Assembly (NCBI RefSeq): GCF_000959725.1 | Contig: NZ_CP009323.1 | Location: forward strand, 992,001 to 1,056,000 | From: Burkholderia gladioli | GTDB lineage: Bacteria > Pseudomonadota > Gammaproteobacteria > Burkholderiales > Burkholderiaceae | Length of the DNA stretch: 64,000 nt | Direction of reading: 5' to 3' | Shown: positions 54,235 to 63,525 of the stretch, in pieces | How positions within the stretch are numbered: the stretch's first letter is position 1 | Layout: each line of letters begins with the position of its first letter | Program-made: the position numbers and the translations under genes | The notes under the pieces: generated by a model | What the model was told of the DNA's origin: nothing | What the model saw: the letters and a program-made list of their open reading frames with translations, nothing else | Databases searched by the model: none

Positions 54235-55149
54235 TCAGCGCGGCAGCGGTGCGTTCGCGCTTTCGAAGAAGCCGACCGTGTGCTCGATGAAGCTGCGCAC
54301 CTTGGCCGGCAGCAGGGTGCGGGAGCTGTAAGCCAGACGGATCTCGGCGCCCATGTCGACCAGCGGAAAATCGGGCAGCACCGAGACCAGTTGCCCGCTC
54401 TCGAGGTATTCCTCGACCACCGAGGTCGGCAGCATGCCGAGCCCGAAGCCCTTCAGAACCAAGCCGAGATTGAAGGGCGCGTTGTTCGACTCGATCTCGT
54501 AGCGAAACGGCACCGTGAGCGCCTCCCCGTCGACGCGAAAGCGCATTTCGGGCTTGCGGATCGAGGTCGAGAAGGCCACCACCATGTGGTCGGCGATCTG
54601 CGAGGGATGCGTGGGCGTGCCGGCGCGCGCCAGGTACTCGGGCGAACTCACCAGCTCGAACGGGATCATCTCCATCAGCCGCGTGACCACCGTGTCCGAG
54701 GTCAGCATGAAGGGCAGCAGCAGGCCGATGTCGTAGCCTTCGGCCACCAGGTCGACGGGGCGCTCGGCCAGCGTCACGTCGATGCTGACCTTCGGGTACT
54801 TGCGCTTGTAGCTGGCGATCAGCGGCAGCAGGCGATGGGTGGTGGCGGTGGCATGCGAGATCACGCGCAGCACGCCGCTGGGCTCGCGCGCCTGGGTCGA
54901 GGCGCCCTCCTCGAGCGCGTCGAGATCGGCGATCACGCGCACGCAGCCTTCGTAGAACTGCTCGGCGGCCTCGGTCAGCGAGATCTGCCGCGTGGTGCGA
55001 TGGAACAGGCGCACGCCGAGCCGCTTCTCCAGCGATGCGACCGCGCGCGAGACGACCGGCGTGGACAGGCCCAGCATGTCGGCCGCACGCGTGAAGCCTC
55101 GGGCTTCGACGACCGAACAGAAGATACGCAAGCTATCGATATATTCCAT
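54235..55149 (-). CDS. LysR-family regulator
   Basis: 304 residues. The HTH is RIFCSVVEARGFTRAADMLG, then LSTPVVSRAVASLEKRLGVRLF; the effector domain belongs to the CrgA/AaeR-like subgroup by style (LRVISHATATTHRLLPLIASY). ATG 55149 (MEYIDSLRIF) begins at the family N-terminus. It lies between the MarR pair and an SDR gene with no obvious divergent target, so its regulon is unknown. Confidence 0.87.
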   Translation of the reverse strand: MEYIDSLRIFCSVVEARGFTRAADMLGLSTPVVSRAVASLEKRLGVRLFHRTTRQISLTEAAEQFYEGCVRVIADLDALEEGASTQAREPSGVLRVISHATATTHRLLPLIASYKRKYPKVSIDVTLAERPVDLVAEGYDIGLLLPFMLTSDTVVTRLMEMIPFELVSSPEYLARAGTPTHPSQIADHMVVAFSTSIRKPEMRFRVDGEALTVPFRYEIESNNAPFNLGLVLKGFGLGMLPTSVVEEYLESGQLVSVLPDFPLVDMGAEIRLAYSSRTLLPAKVRSFIEHTVGFFESANAPLPR

Positions 55150-55560
55150 GACGACTTTTCCGGGTAGCGTGCGCGATTCGACACGGATGGCGCGGGATGG
55201 CCGCGCGGCCGCCACATCGCCGTCGGTCGGGTTTCGCTCGTGGCGAAACGCATCGTCGATTGCGGCGACGAGGAACCGTACGAAAAGGAGGGCGGCGGCG
55301 GTATTTTATCGTGTCCGATGGGAGCTCGCCGGGCTTGGCGGCACTGCTTCATCGCGCGATCGAGTGTAACGTCGTGAAGACGTGACTCGCGTGCGAATAT
55401 TGTGAATCGTCTGGCGAATCATGCGCGCGCGACGCGGGCCGATCGAGCCGCGGACGATGCGCGGGAGCGGCGCGGAGGATGCGGGAAGAGGCGGCAATGG
55501 CCCGGCGGCGGCGCGCGGGCCCCGCCGAAGCAGGCGGCCTGGCCGCCTGCCCGAGCGCAC
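55150..55560. other. Intergenic region with small inverted repeats
   Basis: 411 nt without a supported gene. It holds a hairpin GTTTCGC/GCGAAAC (55231-55249) and an ACGTC/GACGT inverted repeat (55369-55383), followed by a short AT-rich stretch. These may be promoter elements of the leftward LysR gene. Confidence 0.5.
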
Positions 55561-56334
55561 TTACTTGGTGGTGTAGCCGCCGTTGATCAGGATCGTCTGC
55601 CCCGTGATCCACCAGCCATCGCTGACCAGATGCCGGATGAAGGGCACCACGTCCTCGATGTCGGTCAGGCCGGTCTTCGAGAACGGCGAGAGCGCCGCCG
55701 CCGTGCGGTGATAGGCAACCGCGTCGGCACCTTCGGCGGGATAAAAGAACGGCGTATCCATCGGGCCGGGGCCCACCGCCGTGACCGAGATGCCGCGCGC
55801 GCCGAACTCCTTGGCCGCCGCGCGCGTGAAGTGCTCGACCGGCGCCTTGGTGCCCGCGTAGGCCGCGTAGAACGGCGTGAAGGCGCCGAGCAGCGAGGTC
55901 ACCAGGGTGCAGACCTTGCCGTTGTCGCGCACGTGCTTGCCCGCTTCGCGCAGGAACAGGAAGGCCGTCTTGGCGTTGACCGCCGTCATCTCGTCGTACT
56001 CGGCCTCGCTGATTTCCGTGAATGCTTTCTTCAGCACCTTGCCGACCGTGTTGATCGCGATGTCGGGCTGGCCGATCGCCGCGACGGTATCGGCGAACAG
56101 CTTCTCGACCGCCACGCCGGTGGTCAGGTCGGCCTGGAAGGCGACCGCCTCGGCGCCGGCCGCGCGGATCGCGGCGACGGTCTCGTCGGCCGCCGCGCGC
56201 GAGCTCGCGCTGTTGTAGTGGATCGCCACCGCCCGCGCGCCCTGTTCGGCCAGGTCGCGCGCGATCAGCCCGCCCAGGTTCTTCGCGCCGCCGGCGATCA
56301 GCGCCGTCTTGCCCTTGATTCCGTGATCCGCCAT
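55561..56334 (-). CDS. Short-chain dehydrogenase/reductase
   Basis: 257 residues. The cofactor loop reads AGGAKNLGGLIARDLAEQG, preceded by ALI; the catalytic Ser/Tyr/Lys lie in VTSLLGAFTPFYAAYAGTK. The C-terminus ends GQTILINGGYTTK. ATG 56334 (MADHGIKGKT) has GAGGAG 8 nt upstream. Its divergent neighbour is the AraC regulator at 56601, 266 nt away, which could control it. Confidence 0.87.
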   Translation of the reverse strand: MADHGIKGKTALIAGGAKNLGGLIARDLAEQGARAVAIHYNSASSRAAADETVAAIRAAGAEAVAFQADLTTGVAVEKLFADTVAAIGQPDIAINTVGKVLKKAFTEISEAEYDEMTAVNAKTAFLFLREAGKHVRDNGKVCTLVTSLLGAFTPFYAAYAGTKAPVEHFTRAAAKEFGARGISVTAVGPGPMDTPFFYPAEGADAVAYHRTAAALSPFSKTGLTDIEDVVPFIRHLVSDGWWITGQTILINGGYTTK

Positions 56335-56600
56335 CGCTGTTCTCCTCGCGTCCAAAATGTTCGGGGTCCGGATCAATACCGGGCGCGCTGCGGGACGCGC
56401 CGCGCCGGCCGGACCCAGCCAGACCCGCCAGTATAGGAATGAATCGCGGCGGGATTTGTCGGGAATTTCACGCCGGAATCCGATAACGCGGCGGTCGTGG
56501 CGCGGCGACGCCGATCTCACCATGCTTGACATTCGTTCGTGCCATTTGCGACTAGCATCGCGCGAAGCGTGGTCGTCCCCCACGCCGCACGAGGCATACG

Positions 56601-57923
56601 ATGCAGCCAGCTCCTGTCGAACACCATCGATTCCAGAGCGCCGACCCCGACGAAGTCTCGGCATTCATCAGTCAAATCTACGCGGACAACCGCTTCGCCG
56701 CGCATCGCGCCGGAGCGCGCGAGATCAGCATCGCCGGGCAGGCCTGGAACGGCATCAGCATCTGCGACGTCGACTACGACATCCCGTTTCGCTTCGATTC
56801 CGAACTGGCACGACCGAATTACCTGATCCTGTCCTGCACACGCGGCGGCGCCCGTTATTCGCGCGGGCGCCTGGCCATCGATTGCGCGCCCGGCGACGTG
56901 ATCCCGATCTCGTCGACCGGCAATTCCACCTGCATCGCGCACGACGAGGGGCTCGCGCATCTGTCGGTCCATGTCGATGCCGGGCAGTTGAACCGCTTCG
57001 CCGCGCAATGGCTGGGCGAGCCGCTCGACGCCCCCATCCTGTTCGACCTGAAACCGCTGCGTGCCGATGTTGCCGCGCAATGGAACCTCGCCGCCGGCTG
57101 CCTGCGGCAGATGCTGCTCATGGCGCCTGTGCCCGAGGCCGCCGCGCAGGGAATCGTCGAGCACATGATGAAGATGCTGCTCGAGGGCCAGCCTCACGAA
57201 CATCGCCAGCGCTTCACCAACCCGCATCCCGCCGACGAGACGCTGGCGCGCAGCGCCATCGACATGATCCGCGCCGATCCGCTGCGCTGGAAGTCGATCA
57301 CCACCCTCGCCCATGCGCTCGGCTGCGCGACCGGCATGCTCGAACACGCGATCCGTCGCCATGCCGGCCGGACCTCGGCCGAGCTGCTCGTCCAGGCGCG
57401 GCTCGACCGGCTGCATCGCGTCCTGCTCTCGGCCGGCGGCGCCCAGGGTTTCGTCGAAACCCTGCGCGAACACGGCTTCGCCATCTCGAACCGCTTCCTG
57501 CTGGCCTATGAGCGGCGTTTCGGCGAGGCGCCGAGTTCGACTTGGCGGCGCAATCCCAACCGGCCGCTCGATGCGACACGCGTCGACGCGGGCACACGCG
57601 ATCTGTGCGAAGCCAGCATCGATCGCTACATCGACGCCAACCTCTCGCGTTCGATCAGCGTCGGCGATCTCGCCAGACTGGTCGGGCTCAGCGAATACGA
57701 CACGATCGAGGCCTTCAAGGCCGCCTTCTCGCGCACGCCGAAGCAATACCTGATCGAGCGGCGGCTGGCGCACGCGCGGGCCATGCTGCGCGACAGCTCG
57801 GCGACCATCCTCGCGATCGCGATGGCCTGCGGCTTCGGCACCCAGAGCCACCTGACCGCAACCATGCGCATGCATTTCGGCGAGACGCCGGGCCAGATCC
57901 GCAGGCGCGGCACCGGGGCATGA
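56601..57923 (+). CDS. AraC-family regulator with two HTH regions
   Basis: 440 residues, much longer than the usual ~300. The N-terminal ligand region (about 1-200) resembles the AraC-binding-like domain of AraC activators. A first HTH-like region spans about 213-315 (LARSAIDMIRADPLRWKSIT ... SNRFLLAYERRFGEAPSSTW), and a second, canonical AraC HTH spans about 333-437 (SISVGDLARLVGLSEYDTIE ... GFGTQSHLTATMRMHFGETP). It lies between an SDR gene and an LPMO gene. ATG 56601 is assigned from the domain start. Confidence 0.85.
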   Translation: MQPAPVEHHRFQSADPDEVSAFISQIYADNRFAAHRAGAREISIAGQAWNGISICDVDYDIPFRFDSELARPNYLILSCTRGGARYSRGRLAIDCAPGDVIPISSTGNSTCIAHDEGLAHLSVHVDAGQLNRFAAQWLGEPLDAPILFDLKPLRADVAAQWNLAAGCLRQMLLMAPVPEAAAQGIVEHMMKMLLEGQPHEHRQRFTNPHPADETLARSAIDMIRADPLRWKSITTLAHALGCATGMLEHAIRRHAGRTSAELLVQARLDRLHRVLLSAGGAQGFVETLREHGFAISNRFLLAYERRFGEAPSSTWRRNPNRPLDATRVDAGTRDLCEASIDRYIDANLSRSISVGDLARLVGLSEYDTIEAFKAAFSRTPKQYLIERRLAHARAMLRDSSATILAIAMACGFGTQSHLTATMRMHFGETPGQIRRRGTGA

Positions 57924-58259
57924 TCGAGGGCGGGAATATCGCCTTCGATCTCGCTCGAAAAACAAAAAGAAAATCGCGGAAAAATATCCTGGTTCATTGA
58001 CGAGAAATCGCCATTCTCAATGGCTTGATACGAGCTAAGTCAACGATCTTCCGGTTTATGAACCAAAGTAAAAATCCCGAATAAATTCATTCCGTCAACA
58101 ACGCTTTCATATCGCGATCGAAAGCTTGCATCGCGTAATGTTGTTGTGCATATTCCCGAAAGGCGTGCAGGCCGCGTCAAGGCCGTCGATTGACGTCGAC
58201 ACGGCTTCTCACTACGCACTCCTGATCAAAAACACGAATAATTTCCGAGAGAATCCATC
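57924..58259. other. AT-rich intergenic region upstream of the LPMO gene
   Basis: 336 nt, clearly AT-richer than its surroundings. It begins with an imperfect hairpin ATCGAGGGCG/CGCCTTCGAT (57923-57949) overlapping the AraC stop. The remainder is probably the LPMO promoter and leader; I see no gene. Confidence 0.6.
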
Positions 58260-59012
58260 ATGTCGATCCAATTGTTTTCCACGCAAGCGAAACACGCCAG
58301 ATTCGCCCGGATGTTTGCACTGCTGCCGATCTGCGCGGCCGCGCTCACGGCCGGCATGCAGGAAGCCGGCGCGCACGGCGCGATCGGTACGCCGATCGCG
58401 CGCCAGTATCAATGCCGGCTCGAGGGCGGCTACTGGGATCCGGCCGACGGCAGCGGCATCCCGCATACCGATTGCCGCGCCGCCTACCAGAACGGCGGCA
58501 ACTCGGCCTATCCATTCACGCAGTGGAACGAGTTCTCGGCCAACCCGATCGGCCAGGGCGACGACCTGGAGAAGCTGCAGCAAGCCGTGCCCGACGGCCT
58601 GCTCTGCGCGGGCGGCGACAAGAAGAAATCCGGCATCGACGTGCCGGCCGTGGCCTGGCGCAAGACCCGCGTGACGCCGGTGGGCGGCAAGATCGACGTG
58701 ACCTGGGAAAACACCCAGAGCCACACGCCGTCGGTGATGCGCATCTACCTGAGCAAGCCCGGCTACAACCCGCAACAGCCGCTGCGCTGGGCCGATCTCG
58801 ACAAGATCTACGACGCACCGGCACCGGCTCCGCAGCCGGCCAACGACGGCGGCCACCTGCCCGGCACCGTCACCTCGTTCTACAAGCTGAGCGTGCCGCT
58901 GCCGGCCGGCCGCACCGGCGACGCCGTGCTGTACAGCTACTGGCAACGCCGCGATGCGGGCAACGAGGGCTTCTTCAACTGCAGCGACATCACGATCCTG
59001 CCGGGGCGCTGA
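58260..59012 (+). CDS. Secreted AA10 lytic polysaccharide monooxygenase
   Basis: 250 residues. A signal peptide of about 38 residues ends AGA, so the mature protein starts with His39 (HGAIGTPIARQYQC), the N-terminal His of the copper histidine brace. The second brace histidine is His155 (NTQSHTPSVMRIY), and the axial Phe is in GNEGFFNCSDI near residue 239. Cysteine pairs are present. AA10 enzymes oxidatively cleave chitin or cellulose; the EGFFNCSD ending is common in chitin-active members. No extra carbohydrate-binding module. The ATG at 58260 follows GAGAGAA. Confidence 0.93.
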   Translation: MSIQLFSTQAKHARFARMFALLPICAAALTAGMQEAGAHGAIGTPIARQYQCRLEGGYWDPADGSGIPHTDCRAAYQNGGNSAYPFTQWNEFSANPIGQGDDLEKLQQAVPDGLLCAGGDKKKSGIDVPAVAWRKTRVTPVGGKIDVTWENTQSHTPSVMRIYLSKPGYNPQQPLRWADLDKIYDAPAPAPQPANDGGHLPGTVTSFYKLSVPLPAGRTGDAVLYSYWQRRDAGNEGFFNCSDITILPGR

Positions 59013-59777
59013 GCCGCGTCGCCGCTCGCCCGTCCCTGGAGCGGCTTCGCAAAGGCCAAGCGGGCGGCAGCTGGCCATCGCGCTCGCCTGCCGACAATCC
59101 TGATCGGCGGGCAAGCGCTGCACCGCTGCCCGTAACGCCTCGCGCCCGGCAATCCATGCCGATGTCGGGCGCATGTCCCGTCGAGCGACACATTCCACCA
59201 CGACAGACACCGGCTCGCGAGCCGGCAAGCGCCTCACCCTCGCGCGGCTTCACGCGGACAGGACGGCGATCAAGCCTTCGCCGCCTCGAAGGTTGACAAC
59301 TCAATTTGCCGGCGATCATTATCTCGAAAATGCCGGCGCAAGAGGCGATGCATCGCCCGGACCGGGCATGACTGCACGAGGCATGGTCGTATGGTTCGGC
59401 CATGAGGTACGCAGCGGGAATCAGGGCCGTCCCGATCGAGATACGCCTGCTCGACAGGCACGAACGGATCGTCGTCGGCGAGCGGGAAGCTCGCTCGTCC
59501 CGGCGCAACCGCTCATGGATTGTGGCGGAAGGTTGTTCGGCATTGCCGTGAAATCGCCTTTCCTATCGAGCCATTGTTCATCCGTGACCAGCACCGTACC
59601 GCCTGCCCGCCTCCTGCCGCTGACGACTGCCAGCGAGCCATCCCGTCCGGAACTTGAACGCGGGCATCGCTACGGCGTCCTCATCATTACCCAAGCCCCA
59701 CCATACGATCGTCGTCACGCTCCGTAACGGCCCGCCGAGGCCGACGAAGCATTCTCTCCATTTCGCACGAGGACACG
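59013..59777. other. Long intergenic region, no convincing gene
   Basis: 765 nt between the LPMO gene and aspT. Several short frames are open, for example ATG 59402 to a stop at 59551 (49 codons, reading GIRAVPIEIRLLDRHERIVV), but none has a family match I recognise. Base use is less biased than in coding neighbours. The last 50 nt presumably hold the aspT leader (GAGG before its ATG). Confidence 0.5.
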
Positions 59778-61463
59778 ATGAACTGGATTCACGACATCCT
59801 TCAGAAGTCCCCCGATATCGCGCTGTTCCTGTCGCTGGCGGCCGGCTACTTCATCGGCCAGATCAACTTCGGCAAGTTCCAGCTCGGTGGCGTCGGCGGC
59901 TCGCTGCTCGCGGCCGTGGTGATCAGCCAGGCCGGCGTGACCATCGACGACGGCGTGAAGACCGTGATGTTCGCGGTCTTCATCTATGCCGTCGGGTATG
60001 ACTCGGGTCCCGGCTTCTTCAATTCACTGAATCGCAATTCGCTGCGCGAGATCGCCATGGCGGTGTTCCTGGCCGTCTCCGCGCTGGTCACGGTGATCGT
60101 CTGCGCGAAGCTGTTCCACCTGAACAAGGGACTCGCGGCAGGCCTCGCGGGCGGCGCGCTGACCCAGTCCGCCATCATCGGCACGGCCGGCGACGCGATC
60201 GCCAGGCTCGGCCTGCCGGCCGACCAGGTCAAGTCGATGCAGGCCGATGTCGCCATCGCCTACGCGGTCACCTATGTGTTCGGCTCGCTCGGCGCGATCA
60301 TCGTCTGCGTGAACGTGCTGCCGAAGTTCATGGGCCAGGGGCTGCGCGAGGCCGCGCTCGATGCCGAGCAGGCGCTGGCCGGCGGCAGGCCCGCGCCGGC
60401 CGCGGGACAGGTCGCCGTGCTGCCGGAACTGATCGGGCGCATGTACCGCGTGCGCGGCGGCGCCGGGCGCACCGTGAAGGAGATCGAGGTCGCGCACCAG
60501 GACTTCCTGACGATCGAGAAGATCCGGCGCGCCGGCAAGGCGGTCGAGCCGCGTCCCGACGTGATGCTGCGAGCCGAAGACGTGGTGCTGCTGGTCGGCC
60601 GTCGCGAAGGCATCATCGATGCGGCCGCCACCATCGGCGACGAACTGCCCGGCGGCGACGGCTTCGGCGCGGTGATGCAGACGCGCCAGGCCGTGTTCAC
60701 GCGCAAGGGCATGAACCACACGACGATCGCGGCGGTACGCGCCAATGTCGACCGCGACCTGCGCCACGGCGTGTTCATCCAGGGCGTGACGCGCGCGGGC
60801 CAGCCGCTGCCGATCCTGCCCGAGACCGAGCTGATGCACGGCGACGTGGTGACCTTCTACGGATCGCCGCAGGACACCAGGCGGGCTGCCGACGAAACCG
60901 GCTACGAACTGCCCTATACCAACAAGACCGACTTCATCTACATGGGCGTCGGGCTGGTGGTCGGACTGCTGCTCGGCCTGGTCGTGGTGAACCTGGCGGG
61001 CATACCGCTCACGCTGGGCTCCGGCGGCGGCTGCCTGCTCGCGGGCCTGCTGTTCGGCTGGATGCGCGGCAAGCATCCGATGTACGGCGTGATGCCCTCG
61101 GCCGCCTCGCGGCTGCTGCAGGACTTCGGGCTCGCCGTGTTCGTCGCCGTGGTCGGCCTGAACTCCGGGCTGCAGGCGGTGGCCACGGTCAAGCAGAGCG
61201 GCCTGACGATCTTCCTGCTCGGCGTGTTCGTCACCCTGTTCCCCTTGATCCTGACCATGCTGTTCGGCCGCTACGTGCTGCGCTACCGCAACGCGGCGAT
61301 CCTGGCCGGCGCGCTGAGCGGCTCGCGCAGCGCCAATCCCGCCTTCGGGGGCGTGCTCGACAAGGCCGAGAGCGCCGTGCCGACCGTGCCGTTCGCGATC
61401 ACCTATGCGATCGCCAACGTGCTGCTGACCCTGCTGGGACCGCTGGTCGTCGGCCTGGTCTGA
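59778..61463 (+). CDS. aspT: Aspartate:alanine antiporter
   Basis: 561 residues. Two clusters of hydrophobic helices flank a central soluble region with two TrkA-C-like domains (about 205-370), the layout of AspT. The first half has FLSLAAGYFIGQINFGKFQLG; the second has LGSGGGCLLAGLLFGWMRGKHPMYG and NAAILAGALSGSRSANPAFG. AspT exchanges external aspartate for internal alanine, generating charge movement. The ATG at 59778 has GAGG 6 nt upstream. The aspartate decarboxylase gene follows 93 nt later. Confidence 0.93.
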   Translation: MNWIHDILQKSPDIALFLSLAAGYFIGQINFGKFQLGGVGGSLLAAVVISQAGVTIDDGVKTVMFAVFIYAVGYDSGPGFFNSLNRNSLREIAMAVFLAVSALVTVIVCAKLFHLNKGLAAGLAGGALTQSAIIGTAGDAIARLGLPADQVKSMQADVAIAYAVTYVFGSLGAIIVCVNVLPKFMGQGLREAALDAEQALAGGRPAPAAGQVAVLPELIGRMYRVRGGAGRTVKEIEVAHQDFLTIEKIRRAGKAVEPRPDVMLRAEDVVLLVGRREGIIDAAATIGDELPGGDGFGAVMQTRQAVFTRKGMNHTTIAAVRANVDRDLRHGVFIQGVTRAGQPLPILPETELMHGDVVTFYGSPQDTRRAADETGYELPYTNKTDFIYMGVGLVVGLLLGLVVVNLAGIPLTLGSGGGCLLAGLLFGWMRGKHPMYGVMPSAASRLLQDFGLAVFVAVVGLNSGLQAVATVKQSGLTIFLLGVFVTLFPLILTMLFGRYVLRYRNAAILAGALSGSRSANPAFGGVLDKAESAVPTVPFAITYAIANVLLTLLGPLVVGLV

Positions 61464-61556
61464 GCGAGGACGCGTCGCTTTTCGTTTTCCACTGTGCCGG
61501 CGGCAACGGCCACCAGAGGGCGTGCCCAGGCAGTCACCTAGGATGGAGTCCGTATC

Positions 61557-63209
61557 ATGGCGAAACGCAAGAACAAGCAGGACGACCGGGCCAAATTCGC
61601 GGCGCTCAGCCCGTTCGAGCTGAAGGACGAACTGATCAAGGCGGCCGGCGGCGCGGCGGTGGCGCGCCCGGCCAATGCGACCATGCTCAATGCCGGGCGC
61701 GGCAACCCGAACTTCCTCGCCACCATCCCGCGCCACGGCTTCTGGCAGCTCGGCCTGTTCGCGATGCGCGAGGCCGAGCGCTCGTTCGCCTACATGCCGG
61801 AAGGCATCGGCGGCTTTCCCAAGCACGAGGGCATCGTCGAGCGCTTCGAGCTGTTCCTGCGCGAGGAGAAGGACAAGCCCGGCATCGGCTTCCTGCGCGG
61901 CGCCGTGTCCTACGTGCGCGACCAGCTTGGCCTGTCGGCCGGCGATTTCCTCTACGAGATGTGCGAGGGCATCCTTGGCGCCAACTACCCGGTGCCCGAT
62001 CGCATGCTGGCGCTGTCCGAGCAGATCGTCGGCCAGTACCTGCGCCGCGAGATGATCGGCAAGCATCCCTTCGTCGGCGAGTTCGACGTGTTCGCGGTCG
62101 AGGGCGGCACCGCCGCGATGACCTACATCTTCAACACGATGCGCGAGAACCGGCTGATCCAGCCGGGCGACACGATCGCGCTGGGCATGCCGATCTTCAC
62201 GCCCTACATCGAGATCCCCAAGCTCAACGACTACCAGCTGAACGTCGTCAACCTGAACGCCTCGGTCGAGAACAACTGGCAGTACTCGAACGAGGAGCTC
62301 GACAAGCTGCGCGACCCGAAGGTCAAGGCCTTCTTCCTGGTCAACCCGAGCAACCCGCCCTCGGTGAAGATCAGCGACGAGAGCCTGCGCTATATCGCCA
62401 GCATCGTCGAGGAGCGCCCCGACCTGGTGCTGCTGACCGACGACGTCTACGGCACCTTCGCCGACGATTTCGTCTCCCTGTTCGCGCTCGCGCCGAAGAA
62501 CACCATCCTGGTCTATTCGTACTCCAAGTATTTCGGCGCGACGGGCTGGCGCCTGGGCACCATCGCGACGCATCGCGACAACGTGCTCGACCGCCTGATC
62601 GGCGAGCTGCCGAAGGCGGTGAAGCGCGAGCTGCATGCGCGCTACGAGTCGATCACCACCGACCCCGACTCGCTGAAGTTCATCGATCGCCTGGTAGCCG
62701 ACAGCCGCACCGTGGCGCTCAATCACACGGCCGGCCTCTCGACGCCGCAGCAGGTGCAGATGGTGCTGTTCTCGCTGTTCTCGCTGATGGACACGCCCGA
62801 TGCCTACAAGAACGCGCTCAAGCGGCTGATCCGCAGCCGCAAGCGCGCGCTGTACGAGGAAGTGGGCATCTCGTTCGAGGACGACGATCCGAACCAGGTC
62901 GACTACTACACGATCCTCGATCTGGAATTCCTCGGCGAACGAGCCTTCGGACGCGAGTTCGTCGACTGGTTGTTCGAGAACACCGAGCCTTCGGAGCTGC
63001 TGTTCCGGCTGGCCAGCGATGCGCGCGTGGTGCTGCTGCCGGGCCGCGGATTCGGCACCGCGCATCCCTCGGGGCGCGTGTCGCTGGCAAACCTCAACGA
63101 ATCGGATTACCGCAAGATCGGCAAGGCGCTGCGCAAGCTGATCGAGGAATACGTCGAGCGCTTCAATGCCGATACGGGCAGGAAGCTCGATACCGAAACC
63201 GTGAAGTAA
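61557..63209 (+). CDS. asD: Aspartate 4-decarboxylase (bifunctional aspartate aminotransferase/4-decarboxylase)
   Basis: 550-residue fold-type I PLP enzyme. The PLP lysine is Lys324 in VYSYSKYFGATGWRLGT; VNPSNPPSVKISDE and LLTDDVYGTFADDF are also conserved. It releases CO2 from the beta-carboxyl of L-aspartate to give L-alanine, consuming a cytoplasmic proton. With AspT this makes a proton-motive cycle, as described in Tetragenococcus and Comamonas. The ATG at 61557 follows GGATGGAG. A clear terminator comes after it. Confidence 0.93.
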   Translation: MAKRKNKQDDRAKFAALSPFELKDELIKAAGGAAVARPANATMLNAGRGNPNFLATIPRHGFWQLGLFAMREAERSFAYMPEGIGGFPKHEGIVERFELFLREEKDKPGIGFLRGAVSYVRDQLGLSAGDFLYEMCEGILGANYPVPDRMLALSEQIVGQYLRREMIGKHPFVGEFDVFAVEGGTAAMTYIFNTMRENRLIQPGDTIALGMPIFTPYIEIPKLNDYQLNVVNLNASVENNWQYSNEELDKLRDPKVKAFFLVNPSNPPSVKISDESLRYIASIVEERPDLVLLTDDVYGTFADDFVSLFALAPKNTILVYSYSKYFGATGWRLGTIATHRDNVLDRLIGELPKAVKRELHARYESITTDPDSLKFIDRLVADSRTVALNHTAGLSTPQQVQMVLFSLFSLMDTPDAYKNALKRLIRSRKRALYEEVGISFEDDDPNQVDYYTILDLEFLGERAFGREFVDWLFENTEPSELLFRLASDARVVLLPGRGFGTAHPSGRVSLANLNESDYRKIGKALRKLIEEYVERFNADTGRKLDTETVK

Positions 63210-63285
63210 GCTTCAAATCCCCCTTTCGGCGGCGTGCGGCGACGGCCTCGCATCGATGTACGAGACCGGCTGAACCCAGAAACAA

Positions 63286-63318
63286 GAAACCCCGCTCAAA
63301 GGCGGGGTTCATTTCTTC
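63286..63318 (+). terminator. Intrinsic terminator of the aspT-asD operon
   Basis: AACCCCGC (63288-63295) pairs with GCGGGGTT (63302-63309) around a 6-nt loop, followed by CATTTCTTCT. Confidence 0.85.
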
Positions 63319-63426
63319 TACCGTTTCCGTTTAAGGAAACTCAGAAAGGTTATCCGCACCGAAATTGTTGGTAAGCATCTTAATCTCACTCCACGAGCCG
63401 TCCGGAGAGGGACGGACTAACCAAAG
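63319..63426. other. Short spacer with two hairpins before the IS
   Basis: Holds GTTTCC/GGAAAC (63323-63340) and CCGTCC/GGACGG (63398-63415). No gene seen. It may contain remnants of sequence interrupted by the IS. Confidence 0.4.
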
Positions 63427-63506
63427 TGGACTGCCCAGGGAATACTAGACGCCGCTGGCCTATGATTGGACTGCCCAGGGAATACTAGACGCCGCTGGCC
63501 TATGAT
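63427..63506. repeat. Exact 40-bp tandem duplication at the IS left end
   Basis: Two identical, directly abutting copies, 63427-63466 and 63467-63506, each starting TGGACTGCCC and ending GGCCTATGAT. The unit has the TG start expected for an IS3-family terminus. Confidence 0.93.
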
Positions 63507-63525
63507 TTGAGCATAGGAGGTCGTC

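Noticed and set aside
57923..57949. Intrinsic terminator at the AraC stop
   Set aside because: The stem is imperfect and no T-run follows; kept only as part of the intergenic note.
59402..59551. 49-codon frame downstream of the LPMO gene
   Set aside because: No ribosome-binding site, no known family, and competing short frames in the same stretch.
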